Positions 1 through 6,972 of a stretch of 57,785 bases of DNA are shown here, piece after piece (the first letter of the stretch is position 1; every line of letters starts with the position of its first letter). Position numbers and translations under genes: made by a program. A model generated the notes under the pieces. The model had not been told where the DNA came from. It saw only the letters and a program-made list of their open reading frames with translations, and searched no databases. This DNA comes from Candidatus Viridilinea mediisalina (GTDB taxonomy: Bacteria > Chloroflexota > Chloroflexia > Chloroflexales > Chloroflexaceae): positions 1-57,785 of the forward strand of contig NZ_NQWI01000020.1 in NCBI RefSeq assembly GCF_002532535.1, written 5' to 3'.

Positions 1-340
1 AAGAGCGCCTCGCCATCCAGTCGCCACAGGTGGATCACGTTGTTGGCTTCGACAAGCTCAGCCAACAACATGTGACGTTGGCTGAGCTTGTCGAAGCCAA
101 CGTCATCCGTTCCGGTATTCACCGCATACCATACCACACTGTGAACTGGCATGTTTGGGTAGCTGCAACGAAGCCACGCACAAAAAACCGCTTCATGGTT
201 CGTTGTTGGCGGTTTCGCCGCCAACAACGAACCATGAAGCGGGTGTGGGGCGTAGCCCCAACATGGGTTTGAGGGCAGTTAGCCCTACATGTCATACACA
301 TGGATGTTGTGGGCGGCGAAACCACCCACAACATCCATGA
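1..340. repeat. Gene-free block with three large hairpins
   Basis: No believable gene is seen here. The block holds three strong inverted repeats. Bases 42-66 and 77-101 are a perfect 25-bp inverted pair around a 10-nt loop, built on the sequence GGCTTCGACAAGCTCAGCC. Bases 188-212 and 218-242 are a second perfect 25-bp pair with a 5-nt loop. Bases 301-313 and 325-337 form a third, 13-bp pair lying directly behind the stop codon of the response regulator encoded on the minus strand; no U-run follows it, so it is not a classic terminator. A smaller hairpin of the type GGGGCGTAGCCCC is at 256-268. Confidence 0.8.
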
Positions 341-1033
341 TCAAGGATGAAACGAATAGCCCATATCACGCACACGGACAATATGGGTCGGCTTCAGCGG
401 ATCTTTCTCAATCTTGCGGCGCAGCCGCCCTACATAGACCGGCACAAGGTTGCTGTCGGTGGCGTCCTCGATGCCCCAAATCTGCTGGAGCAGTTGGCGT
501 GAACTGAGCACACAGCGTGCATTCTGGGCCATATAGTAGAGCAGTTGGAACTCACGCTCGGTCAGGTTCTCTTCGCGCTCATTGGCGATGGTTACGCGGC
601 GCTGCACCGGATCAAGGTGGATGGTACCCACTGAAATGGGCTCGTAGGCAGTATAGAGACGCAGGTACTCATCGCCATAGCGGCGCATCACCGCCTCGAT
701 GCGGGCCAGCAACTCATTGGGATTATAGGGCTTCTGCACCACATCATCGGAGCCAAGCTTGAGGGCACGTACCCGATCCGAGACCGCGTTGCTATCGCAC
801 ATGAAAATGATGGGGGTATGGTATTGCGAACGCACCTCACGGCAGAAATTGTAGCCCCCAACCTCTGGGCATTCAGCATCAAGCAGAATCAAATCGGTCG
901 AACCCTGCTTGAGCGTGCGGCGTGCCGCATGCTCATCCACATCGTGCTGAACCGTATAGCCAACATCCTCCAAAAGGAAGCGTGTCATGCGCGCATGCAT
1001 GACATCGCTGCTCACAATCAGGATTTGCACCAC
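341..1033 (-). CDS. OmpR/PhoB-type response regulator
   Basis: A 230-residue two-component response regulator that should bind DNA when phosphorylated. The receiver domain covers residues 1-115, with acidic pocket near D10, phosphoacceptor D52 in the LILLDAE segment and conserved K101 in QKPYNP. The winged-helix output domain covers about 130-230, with the typical LTEREFQLLYYMA and VYVGRLRRKIE segments and the closing VRDMGYSF. No histidine kinase is adjacent, so the partner is not visible. The start is the ATG at 1033; a perfect 8-bp inverted repeat at 1052-1075 sits about 20 bp upstream and may be an autoregulatory site. A 13-bp hairpin follows the stop codon. Confidence 0.93.
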   Translation of the reverse strand: MVQILIVSSDVMHARMTRFLLEDVGYTVQHDVDEHAARRTLKQGSTDLILLDAECPEVGGYNFCREVRSQYHTPIIFMCDSNAVSDRVRALKLGSDDVVQKPYNPNELLARIEAVMRRYGDEYLRLYTAYEPISVGTIHLDPVQRRVTIANEREENLTEREFQLLYYMAQNARCVLSSRQLLQQIWGIEDATDSNLVPVYVGRLRRKIEKDPLKPTHIVRVRDMGYSFHP

Positions 1034-1051
1034 ATACCCCCTTGTTGGTTA

Positions 1052-1075
1052 TAGCTCAATGCTATACTTGAGCTA
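1052..1075. promoter_or_regulatory. Inverted repeat upstream of response regulator
   Basis: TAGCTCAA and TTGAGCTA form a perfect 8-bp inverted pair separated by 8 nt (TGCTATAC), just upstream of the minus-strand response regulator start. Position and symmetry suggest an operator overlapping its promoter. A second imperfect symmetry, ACACTTA to TAAGTGT, lies at 1162-1189 in an AT-rich stretch. Protein binding is inference. Confidence 0.4.
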
Positions 1076-1318
1076 GGTGAGGTCGTTTGTGTTCGTGAGC
1101 GCAATGAGCTTATGAATAGACAGCCCTAGCAAGCTCAAGCAAACGCTACCTGTACACACAAACACTTAAAAATGGGTTAAAATAAGTGTCATAACGTTTG
1201 ATTATAAGAATGTGTATGGTCTTTAGGATTTTTAAGTGCATTATAGATAATAATGGTTCTAAGAAGCTTTGTCAATAGATGTAGGATGAACATCTGATCA
1301 TCTGCTTGTTGCGCTGTT

Positions 1319-1413
1319 ATCGTAAAAGGGAGGGGTTCTGGGAGGGCAAAGCCCTCCCAGAAAAACCCTCCCACGATCCTGGAGGTTCCAGAAACATTAT
1401 CTGAAAGACTAGA
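1319..1413 (+). repeat. First copy of the GGGAGGGC hairpin element
   Basis: This stretch closely matches 6863-6957. It begins ATCGTAAAAGGGAGGGG, contains the hairpin GGGAGGGC-AAA-GCCCTCCC, and ends in CCACGATCCTGGAGGTTCCAG, ATTATCTGAAAGACTA. Unlike the second copy it lacks a clear left terminal inverted repeat. The rest of the 1034-1538 gap is AT-rich with no gene seen. Confidence 0.75.
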
Positions 1414-1538
1414 GCGAAGCTAGACAAATCTTAACGGAGCGTTGTCAACCATTTTCATCACAACGGCATACTTTTTGGTATTATGAGCATAGTTTCACAA
1501 ACTCCCCGCGGCCTACTCTGGGCCGGAAAGGCTGTTCT

Positions 1539-1844
1539 ATGGCACGCCCAAAGCGCCCCCCCCACCCGATGCTGCAGGTGGCCCGCAACCACTTGCAGCA
1601 GCTTGATGAGGGGCTTCACGATGAGCCAATTCATCTTCGTATGCTTGATGGCCCACCAGGAGCACCACGCTATGCGGTCTACGTTGGTGCCTGCGAACGG
1701 GAAGGGCCTTGTCCCTATGATGTCGAGGATCAGAGCCCCTGTCCGATCCTTGACTGCGAACTGCGCCATTCGCTGCGCATGTTACTCGACCGCGAAGGCA
1801 AGCTCGTGGAAGTCCTGCGTAGCGGTGTGCGCTGGACCGCATAA
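1539..1844 (+). CDS. Small four-cysteine protein, unknown function
   Basis: A 101-residue protein I do not recognise. A Shine-Dalgarno-like GGAAAGG at 1525-1531 sits 7 nt before the ATG, which supports this start. It contains four cysteines, C52, C58, C68 and C73 (CX5C-X9-CX4C) in an acidic, proline-containing segment; the spacing would suit a metal or iron-sulfur site, but no known family signature is evident. The C-terminus resembles a short helix and strand (LREGKLVEVLRSGVRW-like). It lies 57 bp before the universal stress protein and may be co-transcribed with it. It is probably real, given its codon pattern and ribosome site. Confidence 0.65.
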   Translation: MARPKRPPHPMLQVARNHLQQLDEGLHDEPIHLRMLDGPPGAPRYAVYVGACEREGPCPYDVEDQSPCPILDCELRHSLRMLLDREGKLVEVLRSGVRWTA

Positions 1845-1901
1845 GTGATCATCACCGTACCAACGTACTAGTACATTTTGGTTGTCTTAAGGAGGTTTGT
1901 T

Positions 1902-2378
1902 ATGTATCGCCACATTCTCGTTCCGCTTGATGGTTCCAAATTGGCCGAGCAGGTTTTGCCCCATGTTCACGCCCTAGCTGCCAATGAAGGCACCAGCAAA
2001 ATTACTCTGATACGCGCTGTTCCACCCGTCTTTAATACCAGTGTTGACTATAGTGGAATGCTGGCGACGACGGCTGCCGATGCAATCGAGTCACTCGAAG
2101 ATGAGGCTCGTGAGTATCTCGATCAGATTGCTAGCACGTTCCGTGCCGAGGGGTACAGCGTGCAGATCGAAATTAGCGCGATGCCTGCGGCTGAAGCAGT
2201 GCTGGACTATGCCGAAAGCCAGCGTGCCGATCTGATTGCGATTGCAACCCACGGGCGCAGCGGGATTAGCCGCTGGGTCTTTGGCAGCGTCACCCAGAAG
2301 GTCGTTCAGAATAGCCCCGTTCCGGTTCTCGTTATCCGCCCGCATGACATCCCCGAAGAGCGGGGCAGGCGGCGGTAG
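1902..2378 (+). CDS. Universal stress protein, UspA family
   Basis: A 158-residue cytoplasmic Usp-fold protein, the usual length for a single-domain member. The N-terminus MYRHILVPLDGS is the family hallmark. The nucleotide-binding loop is seen near the C-terminus as ATHGRSG followed by FGSV, fitting [G/A]-X2-G-X9-GS with alanine at the first place, so it is probably an ATP-binding type. The ATG at 1902 was chosen over an in-frame start 24 nt earlier because AAGGAGG lies at 1889-1895, at proper distance. A strong intrinsic terminator follows at once. Universal stress proteins act in stress survival; the precise role here cannot be read from sequence. Confidence 0.93.
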   Translation: MYRHILVPLDGSKLAEQVLPHVHALAANEGTSKITLIRAVPPVFNTSVDYSGMLATTAADAIESLEDEAREYLDQIASTFRAEGYSVQIEISAMPAAEAVLDYAESQRADLIAIATHGRSGISRWVFGSVTQKVVQNSPVPVLVIRPHDIPEERGRRR

Positions 2379-2387
2379 CTCATAGGC

Positions 2388-2434
2388 AAAGGGGGTCTTG
2401 GCGGGGTGCTACCCCGCCAAGACCCCCTTTTTTT
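2388..2434 (+). terminator. Strong intrinsic terminator of usp gene
   Basis: A perfect 20-bp GC-rich inverted repeat (2388-2407 with 2411-2430) with a 3-nt loop is followed by a run of T. It begins ten bases after the stop codon of the universal stress protein. Confidence 0.92.
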
Positions 2435-2455
2435 ATGTGGGGCTTTGGCCTTAGA

Positions 2456-2547
2456 GTCTGTCTGAAAAGTCTATGAACTGGCGTTGGAGTGCCGGCTTCA
2501 GCCGGCTAAAGCCGGCACTCCAACGCGTGCCCACTAGCTTTTCAGAT
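2456..2547. repeat. 85-bp palindromic element, copy 1
   Basis: Ends TCTGAAAAG and CTTTTCAGA are inverted; the middle is GGAGTGCCGGCTT-CAGCC-GGC and its mirror GCCGGCACTCC. Matching copies are at 16253-16350, 35776-35872 and 36979-37070. The right end carries the stop codon of the aminopeptidase gene encoded on the opposite strand. Confidence 0.9.
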
Positions 2548-3624
2548 CAGCTTAGGTGCCTGTGATAGCACCTCCGCACCGGCAGGCGTAATCAGCACAA
2601 GGTCTTCGATGCGGATACCGCCCCAGCCTTCGATGTAGATGCCCGGCTCGATACTGGTGACCATGCCGGCCCGCAGCAGCACTTCGGGGCTATTGGCGTT
2701 GGCCCGCCGTAAGCCGGGGGCTTCGTGGATGTTGAGGCCCACGCCATGGCCTAAGCCGTGGCCAAATTGATTACCGTAGCCAGCTTCGGTGATCACGTCG
2801 CGGGCGAGTGCATCGGCGGCATGGGTGGCAAGGCCCGGGCGTAGCCCCGTGATCGCACTGCGTTGGGCTGCCAATACAATGTTGTAGATCTCCCAGAAGC
2901 GCGCATCGGGCTTGCCCAAGACAATCGTGCGCGTCAGGTCGGCATGGTAGCCATCCACACGCGCCCCCATGTCAATCACAATTGGCTGCCCTTCACCCAA
3001 GGGGGTGTCACCGGGGCGCGCATGGGGTAGGGCACTATTGGGGCCAGCCGCAACAATGATCGGAAACGAGACCGCTTCGGCCCCGCCAAGGCGCAACGCC
3101 ACTTCGAGCATCCATGCCGCTTCACGCTCGGTGGTCTGCGGCGTAAGCCGCTCTAAGACTGCCGCCAATGCGGCATCGGTTAGCGCAATGGCCCGTAGTA
3201 GTGTGGTGAGTTCAGCTTCATCTTTGATTTCACGTAATGTTTCAACCAAATTCTGTTTCGGTTCAAGCCTAATCTCACGCCCCAAGGCTTGCTCTAATTG
3301 TTGGTATTCAGCCACACTCAAATGGTTTGCTTCACAAGCAATCGTGTCTATGCCCAACTCTTGGGCCGCTGCGCTCAATACGGTTGCCAAGGGGCTCTCG
3401 CTGAAATTGATCTGGTGAAAGGTGTATGCTGGTGCCTCCTGCGCGACCTGGAGGGTGTAGCGGCTATCACTGAAGAGCAAGGCATGCTCGGCACTGATCA
3501 GTAGCCAGCCATAGCTCCCTGTAAAGCCGCTCAGGTAGCGGCGGTTTGCCGCTGAACCGACCAGCAAGGCAGGCACCGCTTGCTCAGCCATGAGCGCACG
3601 GAGTTGGGTAAGGCGTTGTTCCAT
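2542..3624 (-). CDS. Xaa-Pro aminopeptidase-like M24 peptidase
   Basis: A 360-residue cytoplasmic metallopeptidase that removes N-terminal residues before proline (family knowledge). The creatinase-like N-terminal domain covers about 1-130 and the pita-bread catalytic domain about 135-355. All five metal ligands are visible: D218 and D229 (IDMGARVDGYHADLTRT, 11 residues apart as in PepP), H293 in GHGLGHGVG, E326 in SIEPGIY and E340 in GIRIED. The ATG at 3624 follows an AGAAGGA ribosome site. The TGA stop lies inside the terminal repeat of the 85-bp palindromic element, so the last residues may have been set by its insertion. Length is normal for short M24B members. Confidence 0.93.
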   Translation of the reverse strand: MEQRLTQLRALMAEQAVPALLVGSAANRRYLSGFTGSYGWLLISAEHALLFSDSRYTLQVAQEAPAYTFHQINFSESPLATVLSAAAQELGIDTIACEANHLSVAEYQQLEQALGREIRLEPKQNLVETLREIKDEAELTTLLRAIALTDAALAAVLERLTPQTTEREAAWMLEVALRLGGAEAVSFPIIVAAGPNSALPHARPGDTPLGEGQPIVIDMGARVDGYHADLTRTIVLGKPDARFWEIYNIVLAAQRSAITGLRPGLATHAADALARDVITEAGYGNQFGHGLGHGVGLNIHEAPGLRRANANSPEVLLRAGMVTSIEPGIYIEGWGGIRIEDLVLITPAGAEVLSQAPKLI

Positions 3625-3684
3625 CGAGGCTTTTCCTTCTTTTTTTCTTTCGTGTTGGCGACGAAGCGGCCCATGGGCATGACC

Positions 3685-3867
3685 TGTAGGGCTATCGCCC
3701 TACAACCTGCTCTTGGGGCTGCGCCCCAAACCCCATTTTTTGTGCGGTGTTGGCGGCTACGCCGCCAACACCGCACAAAAAGAGCTGATTTCGGTAGGCT
3801 CAACCACCGAGCCAGCGGCGCGGTGGCGCGGTGGCGCGGTGGCTGAGCTTGTCGAAGCCACCGCGCC
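3685..3867. repeat. String of hairpins between two minus-strand genes
   Basis: Four inverted repeats follow each other: TGTAGGGC-TAT-CGCCCTACA-like at 3685-3704; TTGGGGC-TG-CGCCCCAA-like at 3713-3729; a perfect 20-bp pair 3737-3756 with 3762-3781 around CTACG; and 3833-3844 with 3856-3867 around the GAGCTTGTCGA core also seen at 42-101. No gene is seen in this 275-bp gap. Confidence 0.85.
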
Positions 3868-3899
3868 ACCGCCCCCGAACCTCAGCCGCAAGGCTGTAC

Positions 3900-5147
3900 T
3901 TACGGCGTAAAGGGGTTGGGCTCAGGAATCTCGTCCTCGATCAGGTCACCACTCGCCGGATCAACGCCAGTGCTGAGTGTCCCGTCGGCCAGGGCAGCGA
4001 AGATTTCATCAAGCTTGGCCTGAACGCTCTCCGGGATGAGATCGGCAGTTAGGTTGAAGGAGGCAAGCCCAATGCCATCACCAGCCGCATCATAGACCGC
4101 GATGCCGTTGCCCTCGAAGGTGCCATTGATCACGTTGCTAATCGCGTCGGCAACGGCCACATCCACCCGCTTGATTGCACTGGAGAGGATGCGATCGGCA
4201 CCGGGGGCGTCGCCATTCGAGAAGGTGGTCACAAACTCATCCTGATCCACGCCGATCACAAAGGCGCCCTGCTCGGCAGCGGCCTTGATCGCCCCCGAAC
4301 CAGTGGGGCCACCCGCGCCAAAGATCACGTCGGCATCGGCACCAATCTGCAACTCGGCGGTCGAAGCGCCCAGCGCCGGATCGATGAAGGTCGGCAGGTA
4401 GACGCCCAGCAGGTTGATGTCGGGCCGCACATAGCGCGCCCCGTTATCGAAGCCATGCTTGAACTTCTTGACCGGCGGAATCTCTACGCCCGCCACAATC
4501 CCAATCGTGCCGGTCTCGCTCATCATAGCGGCCAGCGCACCCGCCAAGAAGCCCGCCTGATCCTCACGGAACTGCAGGCCCAACAGGTTATCGGTGACGG
4601 TGCCCGGCTCATAGAACTGATCAACACCGATGAAGTAGATCTCGGGGTTGTCCGCCGCCGCCGCAACGGTCGCATCCTGAATTAGGAAGCCTACGGTCAC
4701 AATGATGTTGAAGCCTTCATCAATGAAGGTCTGCAGATTGGCCACATAGTCGGCCTCAGAGACCGTTTCGATGAATTTGTACTCAAAGTCATACGTGGCC
4801 TGGGCCTGCAACACACCATTGTGGGCGAACTCGTTGAAGGTGCCATCATTCACGCGGCCCAAGTCGGTTACAAGGGCAACACGGAATGCGGAGGGATCTG
4901 TACTTGCGGGCTCTTCAGCGGGTTCTTCAGTGGGCTCTTCGGCGGGCTCTTCGGTAGCATCTGCCGTCGGTTCTTCAGCGGGCTCTTCGGTAGCATCTGC
5001 CGTCGGCTCTTCAGCGGGCTCAGGCGCGGTCGTGGCCTCCTCAGCGGGCACGGCGGTCGGCTGGGCCGCCGGTTGGCTGCCACAGGCAGCGAGCATGGGG
5101 ATGATCAGCATGATCATCGCCACAAGCGTCAAGATAGATTTACGCAT
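3900..5147 (-). CDS. BMP-family substrate-binding lipoprotein
   Basis: A 415-residue periplasmic-face lipoprotein of the basic membrane protein/PnrA family, which delivers nucleosides or related solutes to ABC importers. The signal peptide ends in lipobox MLAAC with lipid-attachment C22. Residues about 24-85 are an acidic low-complexity linker of repeated EEPAEEPT and TADAT units. The ligand-binding domain runs from about 88 to the end, with the family segments ALVTDLGRVNDGTFNE and GVDQDEFVTTF. AAGGAG precedes the start. No permease or ATPase gene is adjacent, so the rest of the transporter must be elsewhere. The exact ligand cannot be read from sequence. Confidence 0.9.
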   Translation of the reverse strand: MRKSILTLVAMIMLIIPMLAACGSQPAAQPTAVPAEEATTAPEPAEEPTADATEEPAEEPTADATEEPAEEPTEEPAEEPASTDPSAFRVALVTDLGRVNDGTFNEFAHNGVLQAQATYDFEYKFIETVSEADYVANLQTFIDEGFNIIVTVGFLIQDATVAAAADNPEIYFIGVDQFYEPGTVTDNLLGLQFREDQAGFLAGALAAMMSETGTIGIVAGVEIPPVKKFKHGFDNGARYVRPDINLLGVYLPTFIDPALGASTAELQIGADADVIFGAGGPTGSGAIKAAAEQGAFVIGVDQDEFVTTFSNGDAPGADRILSSAIKRVDVAVADAISNVINGTFEGNGIAVYDAAGDGIGLASFNLTADLIPESVQAKLDEIFAALADGTLSTGVDPASGDLIEDEIPEPNPFTP

Positions 5148-5229
5148 ACGAGCAAAAACTCCTTACAGTTACAAACGAATACGATGATCCAACACGCGGT
5201 GAAAGGGTATGTCACCTCCTTTCTGGTGT

Positions 5230-5346
5230 TAGGGATGGTTTCAGAAAAGCCGAAGGAGGATGCGTGAGGCAAAGAGGCGCGGGCTTCGCGTCCTCGCGTC
5301 CTCGCGTCCTCGCAAATGGTAACGTGCCCTGAAACCTGCCCTTCCC
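5230..5346. repeat. Composite repeat with octamer core, copy 1
   Basis: The left end AGGGATGGTTTCAGAAAAG and the right end (GAAACCTGCCCTTCCC) are inverted relatives. The core has GAGGATGCGTGAGGC followed by GGGCTTCGC and about three tandem GCGTCCTC octamers. The same outer ends enclose a different core at 16726-16914 and a similar core at 55412-55531. Confidence 0.75.
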
Positions 5347-5372
5347 ACAACAAGCTATTGCTTGCGCTTCGA

Positions 5373-5981
5373 TTATAGCATTGTTGCGGCCTGTGCCCGA
5401 AGCTGAGTCGAAGATATATCGGCGCGAAAGAGGCTTTCGGGGATTGCTTGGAAGAGGGAGGCAAACTCAGGGGGCACCCGCAGATCGGCAAGGGTCTGAA
5501 AATGCCCGGCGTGGAGCCGCCCGGCAACAAGGATGCGGCAGTCAAGATCGCGTAGGCTGCTGAGGGCTTGGGTCAGGCCGTTGGCCGCTGGGTAGTAGCG
5601 TGGATCGAGTAGGCGTGCAGCCGTATCATAGCCCAATACAAAGGTACGCCCTGGGTAGAGCGTAGCTTTTGCTGTAAAGAGAGGAGTACACGAGAGTACA
5701 AGGGTATGTTGACCAGCAAATTGAGTGGCTCGCCGTACCACCTCAGCGGGTGCAAGGGAACCCTTGTCGGCATTGATCACCGCCAACTCAAAGGCTACGG
5801 GCAAACCACTCAGAGCTTGGGCCGCCCGCGCCATGCCCAAGTGGCCCGCGTGCAGCGGGTTGAAGGAACCGCAGAGCAACGCTCCTACGGGAGCATCATT
5901 GCTGCGGGTTGTCCCATCTGGCATAAGCGTTAACGTGGCGATCTCACCAGTAAGCAGGTGGTCTAATGCAGGAATATTCAT
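5373..5981 (-). CDS. NMNAT-like nucleotidyltransferase
   Basis: A 202-residue protein of the HxGH cytidylyltransferase/adenylyltransferase superfamily. The nucleotide-binding GSFNPLHAGHLGM places H44 and H47 in the catalytic HxGH motif, and the C-terminal ISSTQLR (189-195) matches the ISST.R motif of nicotinamide/nicotinate mononucleotide adenylyltransferases. The N-terminal 30 residues before the Rossmann fold are longer than in standard NadD, and the middle differs, so it is probably a paralogue of unknown substrate rather than the housekeeping NadD. It is divergent from the CoxG-like gene across a 146-bp gap. Confidence 0.8.
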   Translation of the reverse strand: MNIPALDHLLTGEIATLTLMPDGTTRSNDAPVGALLCGSFNPLHAGHLGMARAAQALSGLPVAFELAVINADKGSLAPAEVVRRATQFAGQHTLVLSCTPLFTAKATLYPGRTFVLGYDTAARLLDPRYYPAANGLTQALSSLRDLDCRILVAGRLHAGHFQTLADLRVPPEFASLFQAIPESLFRADISSTQLRAQAATML

Positions 5982-6127
5982 AGCGGTATTGTAGCAGAGG
6001 AGTTGCGGAGAGTGATGTTGTTGCTGTATTGGTGGAGTCCCTTGCCATTGACAAAGGGAATCGCGTCGGTTACGATAGCGCGTAGCTGTATCTTCTTGCA
6101 GACAAAGGTATAATTAAGGAGTATCGC

Positions 6128-6868
6128 GTGAGGATCGCCGGAAATTATACCTTCGACGCCACACGCGAGGAGGTCTGGGCTGCGCTGAATGATCCAGAGA
6201 TTATGGCGCATGCCATTCTTGGTTGCCAACGTATGGAACTTGTCGGTGACCAAGAGTATGAGAGTACGCTCACGGTAGATTTAGATGCAGTTCATGGGGT
6301 GTATCATGGGCGCGTGCGAGTGTACAATATTGTAAGCCTTGAGTCCTACGATATTGCCGTGGATGGCCAAGGCAACAATGGCTTGTTCAAGGGTTCGGGT
6401 TCGATCAAGTTACGTAGTGATGGGGCACAAACCATCCTAGATTATGGCGGTGAGGCGCAACTTGGTGGAACCCTTGCTACGGTTGGTCAGCGTCTGCTTG
6501 ATGCTGCGGCGCGTACCCTCATCCATCAGAGCCTCAAGCAGTTGGCGCAATTGATCAGCGAACGACGTCTGCATCATGATTTGTACGGTACTGAGCATGC
6601 TGTGGATGTACCCTATGCTTCGATGCTCTACTCAGTTGACATAAACACACGAACTGATCAGCGTTACCGCTCTCTGGAACCTCCCCACCACCAGTGTATC
6701 AGCGAAATCACGCTCGTGCGTGGCGCATTTGTGGATCTGTTTCAGCAGAAACGTTGGTTGCTTTGGCTCGTAGGGGCTTTTTGGTTGGGCTATCTGCTTG
6801 GACAGCGGCGTAAGCTCCCCTTTATGGGGCGAAGCCGCCCCTATAGTCCTTCAGATAAAGAATCGTAA
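6128..6868 (+). CDS. CoxG-like SRPBCC protein with C-terminal membrane anchor
   Basis: A 246-residue protein. Residues 1-150 match the CoxG branch of the SRPBCC (START-like) fold: MRIAGNYTFDATREEVWAAL, then the DPEIMAHAILGC segment and the GSIKL and GGEAQLGGTLATVGQR segments. Residues about 208-226 form one membrane helix followed by basic residues. CoxG normally helps aerobic CO dehydrogenase associate with the membrane, but no coxMSL gene is in view. The start is GTG, chosen because AAGGAG lies at 6116-6121 and TATAAT at 6109-6114. The last ten or so codons lie inside the left terminal repeat of a mobile-like element (6841-6957). The next genes downstream are the corrinoid operon. Confidence 0.8.
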   Translation: MRIAGNYTFDATREEVWAALNDPEIMAHAILGCQRMELVGDQEYESTLTVDLDAVHGVYHGRVRVYNIVSLESYDIAVDGQGNNGLFKGSGSIKLRSDGAQTILDYGGEAQLGGTLATVGQRLLDAAARTLIHQSLKQLAQLISERRLHHDLYGTEHAVDVPYASMLYSVDINTRTDQRYRSLEPPHHQCISEITLVRGAFVDLFQQKRWLLWLVGAFWLGYLLGQRRKLPFMGRSRPYSPSDKES

Positions 6869-6957
6869 AAGGGAGGGGTTCGGGGAGGGCGAAGCCCTCC
6901 CCGAAAACCCTTCCCACGATCCTAGAGGTTCCAGAAACATTATCTGAAAGACTATAG
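6841..6957 (+). repeat. 117-bp element with terminal inverted repeats
   Basis: CTATAGTCCTTCAGATAA at 6841-6858 mirrors TTATCTGAAAGACTATAG at 6940-6957 (17 of 18 positions). Inside is the hairpin GGGGAGGGC-GAA-GCCCTCCCC. A related copy lacking the left end is at 1319-1413. The element contains the 3' end of the CoxG-like gene and no coding capacity of its own, so it resembles a MITE. Confidence 0.8.
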
Positions 6958-6972
6958 CATAGAGGCAAATCT

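Noticed and set aside
30-340. Open frames over the hairpins at the left edge
   Set aside because: They translate palindromes (LAELVEA and FDKLSQQ type peptides), have no ribosome site and mirror one another on the two strands.
2388-2434. Usp terminator as part of a mobile palindrome family
   Set aside because: Its sequence occurs once and the T-run fits an ordinary terminator.
4821-5187. Glycine/serine-rich frames opposite the BMP lipoprotein linker
   Set aside because: They are antisense translations of the repeated acidic linker.
5213-5224. CACCTCCTTTCT, identical to the usual 3' end of 16S rRNA
   Set aside because: Only twelve bases match, with no other rRNA sequence near; on the minus strand it is simply a Shine-Dalgarno-like string with no good start codon after it.
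6869-6972. Cobalamin riboswitch before the corrinoid operon
   Set aside because: The gap is almost entirely the repeat element, and no conserved B12-box (GCCACTG) was seen.
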